DNA of 64,000 nucleotides from Enterobacterales bacterium CwR94. Lineage in GTDB: Bacteria > Pseudomonadota > Gammaproteobacteria > Enterobacterales > Enterobacteriaceae. The stretch is taken from NCBI GenBank assembly GCA_002837195.1, contig KZ478068.1, forward strand, positions 62,001 to 126,000. Reading direction: 5' to 3'. This document shows positions 30,495-42,768 of the stretch, piece by piece (the stretch's first letter is position 1; every line of letters starts with the position of its first letter). A model generated the notes under the pieces. That model was not told the DNA's origin. It worked only from the letters and a program-made list of their open reading frames with translations, and searched no databases. The translations under genes and the position numbers were made by a program.

Positions 30495-31571
30495 ATGAAT
30501 AAAACAAAATCGGTAACCCTGTATGACGTGGCTGAGCAGGCTGGCGTCTCTTATCAAACGGTTTCACGCGTAATCAATCAGGCCGCGCATGTGTCGGTGA
30601 AAACACGTCAAAAAGTCGAGCATGCCATGTCGGCACTTAACTACGTGCCTAATCGCGTTGCTCAGCAGTTAGCCGGTAAACAGAGCTTCACCTTAGGGCT
30701 GGCGACGACCGATTTATCACTGCATGCTCCCTCACAAATCGCTTCTGCGATTAAAGCGCGCGCCGAAGCGCTGGGTTTTAACGTGGTAATGTCGATGGTA
30801 CGGGAGCTCACGGCAGAAACCTGCCGCAGTGCGGTCAACAGTTTGCTTTCACAGCGTGTCGATGGGCTTATCATCAATATTCCGCTGGAAGCACAGGCGG
30901 CAGAAGATTTATTGATGGTCTGTGGCAACGTCCCGGCACAGTTTCTGGATGTCTCTCCCTCACTTTCTGTTAACAGTATTTTATTTAACCCTGCGGAGGG
31001 GGCGCGGCTAGGCGTTGAGCATTTGGTGGCGCTCGGCCACCGGCAAATTGGTTTAGTGACGGGGCCCCTCAACTCTGTTTCTGCACGTTTGCGCTATGAA
31101 GGTTGGATTGCCGCACTGGAAGCACATCAGTTATCGCCCGCGCAAATGGAAGAGGGCGAATGGAGTGCTGCATCGGGCTTTGCCTGCACACACGCGATTA
31201 TGTCACGGCAGCCAGTGACGGCATTGCTCATGGGTAACGACCAGATGGCGCTTGGCGCATTACGTGCGTTAAATGAACGGGGTTATCAAGTGCCAGAACA
31301 GGTGTCGGTTGTCGGCTATGACGATACCGAAGACAGTGCCTGGTTTATTCCTCCACTGACCACCATTCGACAAGATTTTTCACAGTTGGGCACCGCCAGT
31401 GTTGAAAAGCTGGTGGAACAACTGCACTTCCCTGATGCACCTTCTCGCGTCGCGGTATTGCCCGTTACGCTCAGCGTGCGACGCACCACCGCCTCGCCGG
31501 GGAATAGCGACACCAGCGCGGCATTAGAGCAGGCGTTGATCGCCCTTGCTCGCCGCGTAGGGAAAATCTGA
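30495..31571 (+). CDS. lacI: Lac repressor (LacI family)
   Basis: 358 residues. The helix-turn-helix VTLYDVAEQAGVSYQTVSRVIN has the YQ..R recognition helix of E. coli LacI. The hinge (PNRVAQQLAGKQS) and periplasmic-binding-type core follow, and the C-terminus keeps the leucine-rich tetramerisation helix (LEQALIALARRV). It represses lacZY by binding the operator at 31655-31675 and is released by allolactose. Adjacency to lacZ, 120 bp away, makes the assignment firm. Confidence 0.93.
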   Translation: MNKTKSVTLYDVAEQAGVSYQTVSRVINQAAHVSVKTRQKVEHAMSALNYVPNRVAQQLAGKQSFTLGLATTDLSLHAPSQIASAIKARAEALGFNVVMSMVRELTAETCRSAVNSLLSQRVDGLIINIPLEAQAAEDLLMVCGNVPAQFLDVSPSLSVNSILFNPAEGARLGVEHLVALGHRQIGLVTGPLNSVSARLRYEGWIAALEAHQLSPAQMEEGEWSAASGFACTHAIMSRQPVTALLMGNDQMALGALRALNERGYQVPEQVSVVGYDDTEDSAWFIPPLTTIRQDFSQLGTASVEKLVEQLHFPDAPSRVAVLPVTLSVRRTTASPGNSDTSAALEQALIALARRVGKI

Positions 31572-31585
31572 GCTTTCGACGGTAA

Positions 31586-31601
31586 TGTGATCTTGCTCAT
31601 G
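31586..31601 (+). promoter_or_regulatory. CRP site of the lac promoter
   Basis: TGTGA-N6-TCATG. Its centre is exactly 61.5 bases upstream of the first base of the lac operator, the same distance as the CRP site at E. coli lacZp1. Confidence 0.8.
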
Positions 31602-31618
31602 CTTATTCTCCCTGCGGC

Positions 31619-31648
31619 TTTACTCTGTCGCGGGGTTGGCGCAGGCTT
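31619..31648 (+). promoter_or_regulatory. lacZ promoter with a degenerate -10
   Basis: TTTACT at 31619-31624 lies where E. coli has TTTACA (-36 to -31 relative to the operator's first base). At the -10 position (31643-31648) the sequence is AGGCTT, not the E. coli TATGTT. The whole block from the CRP site to the operator has the same length as in E. coli, so the mismatch is not a spacing artefact. Confidence 0.55.
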
Positions 31649-31654
31649 TCTTTA

Positions 31655-34772
<3,118 letters not shown>

Positions 34773-34781
34773 GGACTCACC

Positions 34782-36032
34782 ATGCACTACATGAAAAACA
34801 CCAATTTTTGGACCTTTGGGCTGTTCTTCTTTTTCTACTTTTTCATCATGGGGGCATATTTTCCGTTTTTCCCCATTTGGTTACATGACATCAACCACAT
34901 CAGCAAAAGCGATACCGGCATTATCTTTGCCTGTATCTCGTTATTTTCATTGCTGTTCCAACCGCTGTTTGGATTGATGTCCGACAAGCTCGGCCTGCGT
35001 AAGCACCTGCTGTGGGTGATTACCTTGATGTTGGTGATGTTTGCTCCCTTTTTCATTTGGGTTTTCGGCCCGTTACTGAAAACCCATATCCTGCTGGGAT
35101 CGATTGTCGGCGGGATTTATCTCGGCTTTATTTACAATGCGGGTGCGCCAGCCATTGAGGCCTACATTGAAAAAGTCAGTCGTCGTAGCGCGTTTGAATT
35201 CGGTCGTGCGCGGATGTTTGGTTGTATTGGCTGGGCCATTTGCGCATCGATCACCGGTATCATGTTTACTATCAACAACCAGTTTGTGTTCTGGTTGGGA
35301 TCGGGGTGTGCGGTGATTCTGGCCTTGCTGCTATTGCTGGCCAAACCGCAGGCAACACCCACTGAGCGTGTGGTTGATCAGTTGGGGGCGAATCAACCGG
35401 CTTTTAGCGTGCGTCTGGCGGCGGAGTTACTCAAACAGCCCAAGCTGTGGTTTTTATCGCTGTATGTGGTGGGCGTGGCCTGTACCTATGAAGTCTTTGA
35501 TCAGCAGTTTGCCAATTTTTTTACCGGCTTTTTCGCCTCAGCCGAGCAGGGCACGCGGGTATTTGGGTATGTCACCACGCTGGGTGAGTTACTCAATGCC
35601 TTCATCATGTTTTTCGCACCGCTGATTGTAAATCGCATCGGCGGGAAAAATGCCTTACTGCTGGCGGGTTTTATTATGTCGATCCGAATTATTGGATCTT
35701 CATTTGCCACGACTCCCGTGGAAGTGGTGGTGTTGAAAACGCTGCATATGTTTGAGATCCCTTTCCTGATCGTTGGGTGTTTCAAGTACATCACCACACA
35801 ATTTGAAGTGCGTTTTTCCGCCACCATTTATCTGGTGTGCTTCTGCTTTTTCAAACAACTGGCAATGATTGTCATGTCCCTGTTTGCGGGCTACATGTAT
35901 GACGCCGCAGGTTTTCACGGGACTTATCTGGTGTTGGGACTGATTGCCGCCATCTTTACGCTGATCTCCGCCTTTACCCTGAGCGGCTCGCGTGCAGCGG
36001 TGGTGAAAAGTGAAGCCCTGAAAGCGGGCTAA
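34782..36032 (+). CDS. lacY: Lactose/H+ symporter LacY
   Basis: 416 residues, one shorter than E. coli LacY, with 12 predicted membrane helices (MFS, oligosaccharide:H+ symporter family). The six essential residues are all present: Glu126 (PAIEAYIEK), Arg144 (GRARMFGC), Glu269 (LGELLNA), Arg302 (SIRIIGS), and His322/Glu325 (LHMFEIP). It imports lactose with a proton. No lacA follows; the next gene is an amino-acid permease. Confidence 0.97.
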   Translation: MHYMKNTNFWTFGLFFFFYFFIMGAYFPFFPIWLHDINHISKSDTGIIFACISLFSLLFQPLFGLMSDKLGLRKHLLWVITLMLVMFAPFFIWVFGPLLKTHILLGSIVGGIYLGFIYNAGAPAIEAYIEKVSRRSAFEFGRARMFGCIGWAICASITGIMFTINNQFVFWLGSGCAVILALLLLLAKPQATPTERVVDQLGANQPAFSVRLAAELLKQPKLWFLSLYVVGVACTYEVFDQQFANFFTGFFASAEQGTRVFGYVTTLGELLNAFIMFFAPLIVNRIGGKNALLLAGFIMSIRIIGSSFATTPVEVVVLKTLHMFEIPFLIVGCFKYITTQFEVRFSATIYLVCFCFFKQLAMIVMSLFAGYMYDAAGFHGTYLVLGLIAAIFTLISAFTLSGSRAAVVKSEALKAG

Positions 36033-36037
36033 TACCT

Positions 36038-36066
36038 TTGTACTAGTTTGTGAGAGCGTTTAATTG
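36038..36066 (+). promoter_or_regulatory. Possible mtr promoter with TrpR half-site
   Basis: Just past the lacY stop, TTGTAC (36038-36043) could be a -35 and TTTAATTG (36059-36066) a -10 region. Overlapping the -35, the minus strand reads AACTAGTAC, one half of the TrpR operator consensus; the other half is poorly matched. Confidence 0.35.
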
Positions 36067-36083
36067 TAGACTGTGCGTCGTTC

Positions 36084-36116
36084 AACCGGTTATCCAGTGG
36101 ATTACCGGTTTTTTTT
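36084..36116 (+). terminator. Strong intrinsic terminator between lacY and mtr
   Basis: AACCGGT-x-ATCC / GGAT-x-ACCGGTT stem with a 3-base loop and eight T. It ends only 40 bases before the mtr ATG, leaving no room for a promoter after it. Confidence 0.9.
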
Positions 36117-36156
36117 ATTCTCTTTCTGGCGAATCACGCTAAGGAATGCGACGTAC

Positions 36157-37395
36157 ATGCGCAGATCTGCACAACCCTCCGTGCTGTGGGGAACGCTAAT
36201 TATTGCGGGCACTATTATTGGCGCGGGGATGTTTTCTTTGCCCGTCGTGATGGCGGGAGCCTGGTTTTCATGGTCGCTGTTGGCCTTGCTTCTCACCTGG
36301 CTCTGTATGCTGCTTTCGGGGTTACATTTTCTGGAAGCGAATCTGCACTATCCAGTGGGAGCCAGTTTTGCCACCGTAACGCGTGACTTATTAGGGCCGC
36401 TATGGAGTCGCATTAATAGCCTGTCGGTGTTGTTTGTCTTGGGTATTTTGACGTATGCCTATATTTCGGCCAGCGGGGCGATTTTCCAGCACACTTTCCA
36501 ACGTGTGGGTTTACACGTCAGTGCGCGCGAGGCCGCCCTGGGTTTCACACTTCTGGTGGCGCTGTTTGTCTGGCTGGGAACCGGGGCAGTGAGTCGGATG
36601 ACGCTGTTCTTTCTGGGCGCCAAATTACTGACCTTTTTTATGATTTTTGGCGGTCTGCTCTGGCACGTTGACAGCACTCAACTGCTGGCATCTTCTCAAC
36701 AGCAGATGACCTGGTTTCCCTATGTCTTTATGGTGATGCCGTTTTGTCTGGCCTCGTTTGGCTATCACGGCAACATTTCTGGATTGATGGGCTACTATCA
36801 AAAAAATGTTCGCCGCACCGTGGCTTGCATAGTGGCAGGCACGCTGTTAGCACTGGTTATTTATGTGGTGTGGATGGTGGGCACGATGGGCAATATTCCC
36901 CGTGCACAGTTTGCAGAAATTGCCGCGCAAGGGGGCAATATCGATGTGCTGGTGGCGGCATTGTCGAATCTGCTGAACAGCCCGTCGTTGGACACGTTAC
37001 TGGCCATTTTTTCGAATTTTGCCGTGGCCTGTTCCTTTTTGGGTGTGACCTTAGGATTGTTTGATTTTCTGGCTGACGTAACCCAAGCCCGCGGCAACTC
37101 TCTGGGGCGGGCAAAAACCACGCTATTGACGTTTATCGTGCCGCTGAGTGCAGCCATGATCTGGCCACAAGGCTTTTTAGTCGCCATTGGTTATGCGGGT
37201 CTGGCGGCAACCCTGTGGGCTGTGATTACACCTGCATTGTTAGCGTGGAAAGCGCGTCAACGGTTTGCGGAGCAGGGCGGATGGCAAGCGCCTGGTGGTA
37301 CGGCAGGGATCGTGTTGGTTCTACTATTCGGTGGCGTGAGTATCGCGACAGCGCTGCTTTCCTATGCCGATTGGCTACCGGTTTGGGCACCGTAA
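36157..37395 (+). CDS. mtr: Aromatic amino-acid permease, Mtr-type tryptophan transporter
   Basis: 412 residues from the ATG at 36157, with AAGGA 11 bases upstream; upstream in-frame codons cross the terminator and are excluded. About 11 membrane helices of the HAAAP family. The segments IIGAGMFSLPVVMAGAWF, LTYAYISASG, PFCLASFGYHGN and GNIDVLVAALS match Mtr better than TyrP or TnaB. It would import tryptophan by proton symport. K-12 mtr lies elsewhere on the chromosome and is controlled by TrpR and TyrR. Substrate is inferred from similarity. Confidence 0.85.
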   Translation: MRRSAQPSVLWGTLIIAGTIIGAGMFSLPVVMAGAWFSWSLLALLLTWLCMLLSGLHFLEANLHYPVGASFATVTRDLLGPLWSRINSLSVLFVLGILTYAYISASGAIFQHTFQRVGLHVSAREAALGFTLLVALFVWLGTGAVSRMTLFFLGAKLLTFFMIFGGLLWHVDSTQLLASSQQQMTWFPYVFMVMPFCLASFGYHGNISGLMGYYQKNVRRTVACIVAGTLLALVIYVVWMVGTMGNIPRAQFAEIAAQGGNIDVLVAALSNLLNSPSLDTLLAIFSNFAVACSFLGVTLGLFDFLADVTQARGNSLGRAKTTLLTFIVPLSAAMIWPQGFLVAIGYAGLAATLWAVITPALLAWKARQRFAEQGGWQAPGGTAGIVLVLLFGGVSIATALLSYADWLPVWAP

Positions 37396-37400
37396 GACAT

Positions 37401-37431
37401 AAAAAAACCGGCGTGGTAGCCGGTTTTTTTT
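37401..37431. terminator. Bidirectional terminator between mtr and fur
   Basis: AAAACCGGC / GCCGGTTTT with a 6-base loop and A/T runs on both sides, serving the convergent genes. Confidence 0.9.
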
Positions 37432-37443
37432 TAAGGATGCAGA

Positions 37444-37887
37444 TTACTTGTCGTGCAGCGATTCATCTTCGCGGCAGTCGCCATCAGCACAGTGACCATA
37501 CAGGTATAAGCTGTGGTTGGTCAGCTTGATACCGTGTCGGGTGGCGATTTCGCGTTGGCGCGTTTCGATTGATTCATCGCTGAATTCGATCACTTTGCCG
37601 CAGTCGAGGCAGATCAGGTGATCGTGATGATGTTGCTGTGTCAGTTCGAAAACGGATTTACCGCCTTCAAAGTTGTGGCGTGTCACGATGCCTGCATCAT
37701 CAAACTGGTTTAATACGCGATATACGGTAGCCAAACCAATCTCTTCACCCATGTCAATCAGGCGCTTATACAAGTCTTCCGCACTGACGTGATGGCCTTC
37801 AGGCTCCTGAAGCACTTCCAAAATTTTCAGTCGCGGAAGGGTGACTTTCAGGCCGGCCTTTTTTAATGCGATGTTATTGTCAGTCAT
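37444..37887 (-). CDS. fur: Ferric uptake regulator Fur
   Basis: 147 residues, one fewer than E. coli. A winged-helix DNA-binding domain (about 1-83, VTLPRLKILEVLQ...GLATVYRVLNQF) precedes the metal-binding dimerisation domain with QQHHHDHLICLDCGKV and a C-terminal CxxxxC-type pair (HCADGDCRED). With Fe2+ it represses iron-acquisition genes. An upstream open frame ends in an ATGA overlap with the fur start, reminiscent of uof in E. coli. A plausible promoter with an OxyR-like site lies about 240-310 bp upstream. Confidence 0.97.
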   Translation of the reverse strand: MTDNNIALKKAGLKVTLPRLKILEVLQEPEGHHVSAEDLYKRLIDMGEEIGLATVYRVLNQFDDAGIVTRHNFEGGKSVFELTQQHHHDHLICLDCGKVIEFSDESIETRQREIATRHGIKLTNHSLYLYGHCADGDCREDESLHDK

Positions 37888-38135
37888 GCGGATATTGTCC
37901 TGTTACTTTTTCGAGACATACTGTGGCATTTGCCATGATTACTGGTCAGCGCGAATAAACGCCAGCAGAGTTTACCTGCTGAAAAGAAATGAGCATCAAG
38001 GGGAACAGGGAGGCGGCGACTCACATGAGTGCATCTTCTGGCCTGTGTTACGCCCATTGTCTGTGCTTCGCATTTCACGTTGCTTCGTGTTCTTGCGCAG
38101 GCGCAGGAAGGTAAAAGCGGGTGACCAGTTGCGAT

Positions 38136-38165
38136 ATTGTACCGTCTTGCCAGATAAAGTTACAA
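38136..38165 (-). promoter_or_regulatory. Candidate fur promoter
   Basis: On the minus strand, -35 TTGTAA (38160-38165), 18-bp spacer and -10 TACAAT (38136-38141). The predicted start gives a fur leader of about 240 nt. Confidence 0.55.
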
Positions 38166-38173
38166 ACTTGTCA

Positions 38174-38199
38174 CTATCATTTGTATAGGTATTCCCTAT
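38174..38199. promoter_or_regulatory. OxyR-like binding site upstream of fur
   Basis: CTAT-N7-ATAG-N7-CTAT: three of the four tetranucleotide elements of the OxyR consensus at perfect spacing. It lies directly upstream of the candidate -35, where OxyR would act as an activator. OxyR activation of fur is established in E. coli. The fourth element (38163-38166, CAAA) is degenerate. Confidence 0.6.
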
Positions 38200-38385
38200 C
38201 AAATAGCTTAGTTATTAAGATGTTAGATAACTTAAGCGAAAACGTCTTCTGTTATTTCAAAACCTACAAAAGTATATCGAAATCAACAGACAGGCGCTAC
38301 CTTGAGTAACCCTAACAACAGCATCAGTTTATCAGCTTGTGCGCGGTGTTGCGTAATGAGGCTGTACAGAACCTAAATGTGAGGC

Positions 38386-38410
38386 ATAAAAAAACCGCCC
38401 GTAGGCGGCT
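38386..38410 (-). terminator. Terminator of fldA
   Basis: AGCCGCC / GGCGGTT-type stem with a 4-base loop followed on the minus strand by a run of seven T, 18 bases past the fldA stop. Confidence 0.88.
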
Positions 38411-38427
38411 TAATGAGAGGCGTTGGC

Positions 38428-38961
38428 TTAGGCGTTAATGATCGCGTCCAACTGCAGCTCTTCTTTGACCTGCTTCACCCAGTTTAAGACGCGCTCGTTG
38501 GTGAGTTCTGGTTGGCGGTCTTCGTCGATGGCCAGGCCCAGGAAGAATTTATCATCTTCCGCCAGGCCTTTTGAGGCTTCAAAGTGGTAACCCGCAGTAG
38601 GCCAATGGCCGACGATCACCGCGCCTTTCGGTTCGATGATATCGCGGATGGTGCCCATCGCATCACAGAAGTACTCAGCGTAATCTTCCTGATCGCCGCA
38701 GCCAAACAGGGCAACCAGTTTGTCAGTGAAATCAATCTCTTCCAGCGTTGGGAAGAAGTCATCCCAGTCACACTGCGCTTCGCCGTAATACCAGGTAGGA
38801 ATACCCAGCAACAGGATGTCGTATCCTTCGAGGTCTTCTTTGGTGCTTTTAGCAATGTCATGCACATCGGCGACGTCTTTACCCAGTTGCTTCTGGATCA
38901 TTTTTGCAATGTTTTCAGTGTTGCCGGTATCGCTGCCGAAGAAAATGCCTACGATTGCCAT
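38428..38961 (-). CDS. fldA: Flavodoxin I
   Basis: 177 residues. The FMN phosphate loop is GSDTGNTE near residue 10; the flavin-stacking segments are TWYYGEAQCDWDDF and FGCGDQEDYAEYF. This is a long-chain flavodoxin that donates low-potential electrons to enzymes such as IspG/IspH, methionine synthase reactivation and biotin synthase. It lies upstream of fur on the same strand, as in E. coli, but with its own terminator. Confidence 0.97.
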   Translation of the reverse strand: MAIVGIFFGSDTGNTENIAKMIQKQLGKDVADVHDIAKSTKEDLEGYDILLLGIPTWYYGEAQCDWDDFFPTLEEIDFTDKLVALFGCGDQEDYAEYFCDAMGTIRDIIEPKGAVIVGHWPTAGYHFEASKGLAEDDKFFLGLAIDEDRQPELTNERVLNWVKQVKEELQLDAIINA

Positions 38962-39101
38962 GAGCTTAATAACCTCTTGAAACTAAATGATGTGGTGATT
39001 GCTTTTTCTGCACAGATACGGGCAATAATAGCAGACACTCTCAGGGTGATAAACGTGTAAAAGCACCGCATTTGTCGCAGAGTGCCATGCGATGAGACTG
39101 C

Positions 39102-39389
39102 TTAATCCGTACTGGATTGGATTTGCAGTTTTTCGAGCAGCATCTCTTCAATCAATTCACTGCGGCTCATATCCCGTGCTTCTGCCAAACGGTTTAACGC
39201 TTCAACGGCTTCGGCGTTCATCTTTAATTCAACACGACGCAAACCTTGCATCTTGTCGCGGCGCAGTTGATTGCGTTTGTTAATCCGCAGTTGCTCATCG
39301 CGCGTGAGCGGATTGGTTTTCGGCCGTCCAGGGCGTCGCTCATCTGCAAAGAGATCAAGCGTGGTTCGGTCTGTTTGTTCTTTTGCCAT
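39102..39389 (-). CDS. ybfE: YbfE, CopG/ribbon-helix-helix-like protein
   Basis: 95 residues from the ATG at 39389 (MAKEQTDRTTLDLFADERRPGRPKTNPL), matching E. coli YbfE; an upstream extension is not conserved. The basic N-terminal half contains an AT-hook-like RRPGRPK, and the C-terminal half (RRVELKMNAEAVEALNRLAEARDMSRSELIEEML) looks like a ribbon-helix-helix. In E. coli it is LexA-regulated, but I found no clear LexA box upstream here. Function unknown. Confidence 0.88.
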   Translation of the reverse strand: MAKEQTDRTTLDLFADERRPGRPKTNPLTRDEQLRINKRNQLRRDKMQGLRRVELKMNAEAVEALNRLAEARDMSRSELIEEMLLEKLQIQSSTD

Positions 39390-39523
39390 AGATCTTGCTT
39401 GCTGCGCGGTTATGAGTCCGAAAATCCTTTGCCGCTGCGAGAGGGCCGGCAAAATTAGCGCGCCATCATACTCCTCAAGCGCAGTCACGACAATCTGAAA
39501 TGCGGTGGCGGCAAATCTTTGAC

Positions 39524-40288
39524 TTATAGCGTAAAAAACCGACGAATTGCGCGTAAAACCGCCTCGGGTTTTTCTGCGTGTACCCAGTGACCGGCACCGG
39601 CAATAACGTGTGCGCGCGCCTGAGGGAATTGGGCTAACAGGGTGTCACGGTGCGTGTCATCCAGGTAAGGAGACAGCCCGCCGCGAATAAACAGCGCTTC
39701 TCCTGGCCAGGCCGGTACGGTTTCCCAACCCGAAATTTTGCTGTATTCGTGCCATAACACCGGCACATTGAACCGCCATTCGCCTTCATGGAAAGACTTC
39801 AGCAAAAACTGAATGATCCCTTCTTCGTTAATGTGCTCGCGCATAGCGTCAGCGGCGGCCTGGCGGGTTTTCGCACCTGCAACCGTCACGGCATTGACCG
39901 CAGCAAAGATGTCATCGTGGCGACGCGTTTGATAATCCACCGGAGCGATATCAATCAGGGCCAGTTTTTCGATGCGATCGCTTGCCAGTGCGGTCATCGC
40001 CATGGCTATTTTTCCGCCCATTGAGTGGCCGACTACGGAGAACGTCTCAATATTGTACTGTGCCAGGGTTTCCAGGACATCCTGTGCCATCGCCGCGTAG
40101 TCCATGGTATCGGCGCGCGGAGACAGACCATGGTTACGCACATCGATTTGCAGGACCGGGCACGCCTCTTTAATCCCGCGCGCGATAACACCCAGATTAT
40201 CCATACTGCCAAACAGGCCATGTATGACCACCACGGGTGAGTGCTCAGTGCGTAATTGTTCAGAATGCAGGCGGGAATTCAAAATCAT
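39524..40288 (-). CDS. ybfF: YbfF, alpha/beta-hydrolase esterase
   Basis: 254 residues, E. coli length. The oxyanion segment is VVVIHGLFGSMDN, the nucleophile elbow GHSMGG, and the catalytic His lies in GAGHWVHAEKP. E. coli YbfF hydrolyses short acyl esters, including palmitoyl- and malonyl-CoA in vitro; its role in cells is not settled. Divergent from seqA. Confidence 0.94.
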   Translation of the reverse strand: MILNSRLHSEQLRTEHSPVVVIHGLFGSMDNLGVIARGIKEACPVLQIDVRNHGLSPRADTMDYAAMAQDVLETLAQYNIETFSVVGHSMGGKIAMAMTALASDRIEKLALIDIAPVDYQTRRHDDIFAAVNAVTVAGAKTRQAAADAMREHINEEGIIQFLLKSFHEGEWRFNVPVLWHEYSKISGWETVPAWPGEALFIRGGLSPYLDDTHRDTLLAQFPQARAHVIAGAGHWVHAEKPEAVLRAIRRFFTL

Positions 40289-40511
40289 GGCAAAGTTCTT
40301 AGAGAGGAACGGAAACCTTAGGGTATCATGATTTTCACTATCGCTGCTGCCTGCAGTGTTTACACCTTAAGCAATGAGTAGGGCTTATTCCGACTTTTGC
40401 TTGTGGAACCGGGATCACGCTACACGCTACCAGGATTTAACTTTATAATCCTCGCGTTAGGCGTTGCCTGCAGGCGGTAACTCCTGAAAGCCTTAAACGT
40501 ACTGGAAAAAG

Positions 40512-41063
40512 ATGAAAACGATCGAAGTCGATGAAGATCTCTACCGCTATATTGCCAGCCACACGCAACATATCGGCGAGAGTGCCTCTGACATTTTGCG
40601 CCGTATGTTGAATGCCGCGGCGGGTCAAAAGACAGAAGTGGCGACGCCAGAAGCGCGCATAAGCGGCACCGCACCTGCAGCCACGCCCGCGAAAGCGGAG
40701 GCCGCTCACCCGCAAAATCGCGTTCGCGCTATTCGTGAATTGCTGTTATCGGATGAGTATGCGGAACAAAAGCGTGCGGTTAACCGTTTTATGCTAATTC
40801 TGTCGACCCTTTATCGTCTGGATGCAAAGGCATTTACAGAGGCAACGGAAACGGTCAGTGGTCGTACACGCCTCTATTTTGCTGGCGATCAGCAAACGTT
40901 GTTACAAAGCGGTGCGCAGACTAAGCCTAAGCATGTGCCTGGTACACCGTTTTGGGTCATCACAAATACGAATACAGGTCGCAAATCCAGCATGATTGAA
41001 CACATTATGCTGTCCATGCAGTTCCCTGCGGAGCTGACGGAAAAAGTTTGCGGCACCCTTTAA
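40512..41063 (+). CDS. seqA: SeqA, negative modulator of replication initiation
   Basis: 183 residues. The N-terminal oligomerisation domain ([33 protein letters not shown]) is joined by a variable Ala/Pro/Glu linker (about 40-70) to the C-terminal domain that binds hemimethylated GATC pairs ([23 protein letters not shown]). SeqA sequesters oriC and organises new DNA behind forks. The linker differs most from E. coli. It precedes pgm by 25 bp, as in K-12. Confidence 0.97.
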   Translation: MKTIEVDEDLYRYIASHTQHIGESASDILRRMLNAAAGQKTEVATPEARISGTAPAATPAKAEAAHPQNRVRAIRELLLSDEYAEQKRAVNRFMLILSTLYRLDAKAFTEATETVSGRTRLYFAGDQQTLLQSGAQTKPKHVPGTPFWVITNTNTGRKSSMIEHIMLSMQFPAELTEKVCGTL

Positions 41064-41088
41064 CCGTAAGCGTCAGGGAGAAGCGCCA

Positions 41089-42729
41089 ATGGCCAATCAC
41101 CCCCGTGCCGGGCAACGCGCCCAGCAGAGCGATTTGATTAACGTTGCACAACTAACATCGCAGTATTACGTTCTCAAGCCCGAAGTCGGTAATGCGGAAC
41201 ACGCGGTGAAATTTGGCACCTCAGGCCACCGTGGCAGCGCTGCGCGCCAGAGCTTTAACGAGCCGCACATTCTGGCGATTGCTCAGGCGATTGCCGAAGA
41301 GCGTAAAAAGAAGGGCATTACGGGCCCGTGCTTTGTCGGCAAAGACACGCATGCGTTGTCGGAACCTGCACTGATCTCGGTGTTGGAAGTGCTGGCGGCC
41401 AATGGCGTTAACGTGATTGTGCAGGAGAATAACGGTTATGCGCCGACACCGGCGATCTCCAACGCGATCCTGACGTACAACGCGCAAGGCGGTGCACAGG
41501 CCGATGGCATCGTCATTACGCCGTCCCATAATCCACCGGAAGACGGCGGGATCAAATACAATCCGCCCAATGGCGGTCCGGCAGATACTGATGTCACCAA
41601 AGTGGTGGAAGATCGTGCCAATGCCTTAATCACCGACAACCTGAAAGAAGTGAAGCGTTTAACGCTGGATCAGGCGTGGAAGAGCGGCAATATCACCGAG
41701 CAGGATCTGATCAAGCCCTATGTAGCGGCGCTGGATTCGGTCATTGATATTGCAGCAATTCAGAAAGCCGGTTTGAAAATCGGTGTCGATCCACTTGGGG
41801 GATCGGGCATTGAGTACTGGAAAGAGATTAAAAAGCATTACAACCTCGACATCACTTTAGTGAATGAAGAAGTGGATCAGACTTTCCGCTTTATGCACCT
41901 GGATAAAGACGGTGCAGTGCGCATGGACTGTTCTTCGCCGAGTGCTATGGCCGGTTTGCTCGCATTGCGCGATAAGTTTGATTTAGCCTTTGGTAACGAT
42001 CCGGATTACGACCGCCACGGTATTGTCACGCCAGACGGTTTAATGAATCCCAATCATTACTTAGCGGTTGCCATCAACTACCTATTCCAGCACCGTCCGC
42101 AGTGGGGCAAAGAGGTTGCTGTAGGTAAAACACTGGTGTCGAGTGCGATGATTGATCGTGTCGTCAATGATATCGGGCGCAAGCTGGTTGAAGTCCCTGT
42201 CGGCTTTAAGTGGTTTGTTGATGGCTTGTTTGACGGTAGCTTCGGTTTTGGTGGAGAAGAGAGCGCTGGCGCTTCCTTCCTGCGTTTCGATGGCTCACCC
42301 TGGTCCACCGATAAAGACGGCATTATTCTTTGCCTGTTGGCAGCAGAAATCACCGCGGTGACCGGTAAAAACCCGCAACAGCATTACAACGAACTGGCTG
42401 AGAAGTTTGGTGCACCCAGCTACAACCGTTTACAGGCTTCAGCGACATCGGCACAAAAAGCCGCGCTGTCGAAGCTGTCACCTGAAATGGTCAGTGCCGA
42501 AACGCTGGCAGGCGATCCGATCATTGCGCGTCTGACCAATGCGCCGGGCAATGGTGCTTCCATTGGCGGTTTAAAAGTCATGACCAAAAATGGTTGGTTT
42601 GCTGCGCGTCCTTCCGGGACAGAAGATGCCTACAAAATCTATTGCGAAAGTTTCCTCGGTGCTGAGCATCGTGAATTGATTGAGAAAGAAGCGGTAGAAA
42701 TCGTCAGTGAAGTGTTGAAAAACGCCTAA
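41089..42729 (+). CDS. pgm: Phosphoglucomutase
   Basis: 546 residues. The phosphoserine loop is [11 protein letters not shown] (Ser near 146), the metal-binding loop is NDPDYDRHG, and the sugar-binding loops are GEESAGASF and [10 protein letters not shown]. It interconverts glucose-1-P and glucose-6-P for UDP-glucose, glycogen and envelope sugars. Likely cotranscribed with seqA. Confidence 0.97.
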   Translation: MANHPRAGQRAQQSDLINVAQLTSQYYVLKPEVGNAEHAVKFGTSGHRGSAARQSFNEPHILAIAQAIAEERKKKGITGPCFVGKDTHALSEPALISVLEVLAANGVNVIVQENNGYAPTPAISNAILTYNAQGGAQADGIVITPSHNPPEDGGIKYNPPNGGPADTDVTKVVEDRANALITDNLKEVKRLTLDQAWKSGNITEQDLIKPYVAALDSVIDIAAIQKAGLKIGVDPLGGSGIEYWKEIKKHYNLDITLVNEEVDQTFRFMHLDKDGAVRMDCSSPSAMAGLLALRDKFDLAFGNDPDYDRHGIVTPDGLMNPNHYLAVAINYLFQHRPQWGKEVAVGKTLVSSAMIDRVVNDIGRKLVEVPVGFKWFVDGLFDGSFGFGGEESAGASFLRFDGSPWSTDKDGIILCLLAAEITAVTGKNPQQHYNELAEKFGAPSYNRLQASATSAQKAALSKLSPEMVSAETLAGDPIIARLTNAPGNGASIGGLKVMTKNGWFAARPSGTEDAYKIYCESFLGAEHRELIEKEAVEIVSEVLKNA

Positions 42730-42734
42730 CTGAA

Positions 42735-42766
42735 AAGGGCTGGCACTGTGTGCTGGCCCTTTTTTT
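42735..42766 (+). terminator. Terminator of pgm
   Basis: GGGC-TG-GCAC / GTGC-TG-GCCC stem with a small internal mismatch, followed by seven T. It ends 3 bases before the convergent kdpE stop. Confidence 0.85.
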
Positions 42767-42768
42767 CA

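Larger units (their letters stand above)
37888..38427. other. fldA-fur intergenic region with the fur promoter and leader
   Basis: 540 bp, longer than the K-12 spacer as I recall it. From the fur side: a leader of about 240 bases containing a translationally overlapping open frame; a promoter (38136-38165); an OxyR-like site (38174-38199); then an AT-rich stretch with no recognised feature (38203-38385); and the fldA terminator (38386-38410). Short open frames on both strands here look random. Confidence 0.6.

Noticed and set aside
38121-38309. 62-codon plus-strand frame in the fldA-fur spacer
   Set aside because: AT-rich, overlaps the candidate fur promoter and OxyR-like site, no ribosome-binding site.
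39390-39523. Searched for a LexA box upstream of ybfE
   Set aside because: No CTGT-N8-ACAG element is visible, so LexA control known from E. coli could not be supported here.
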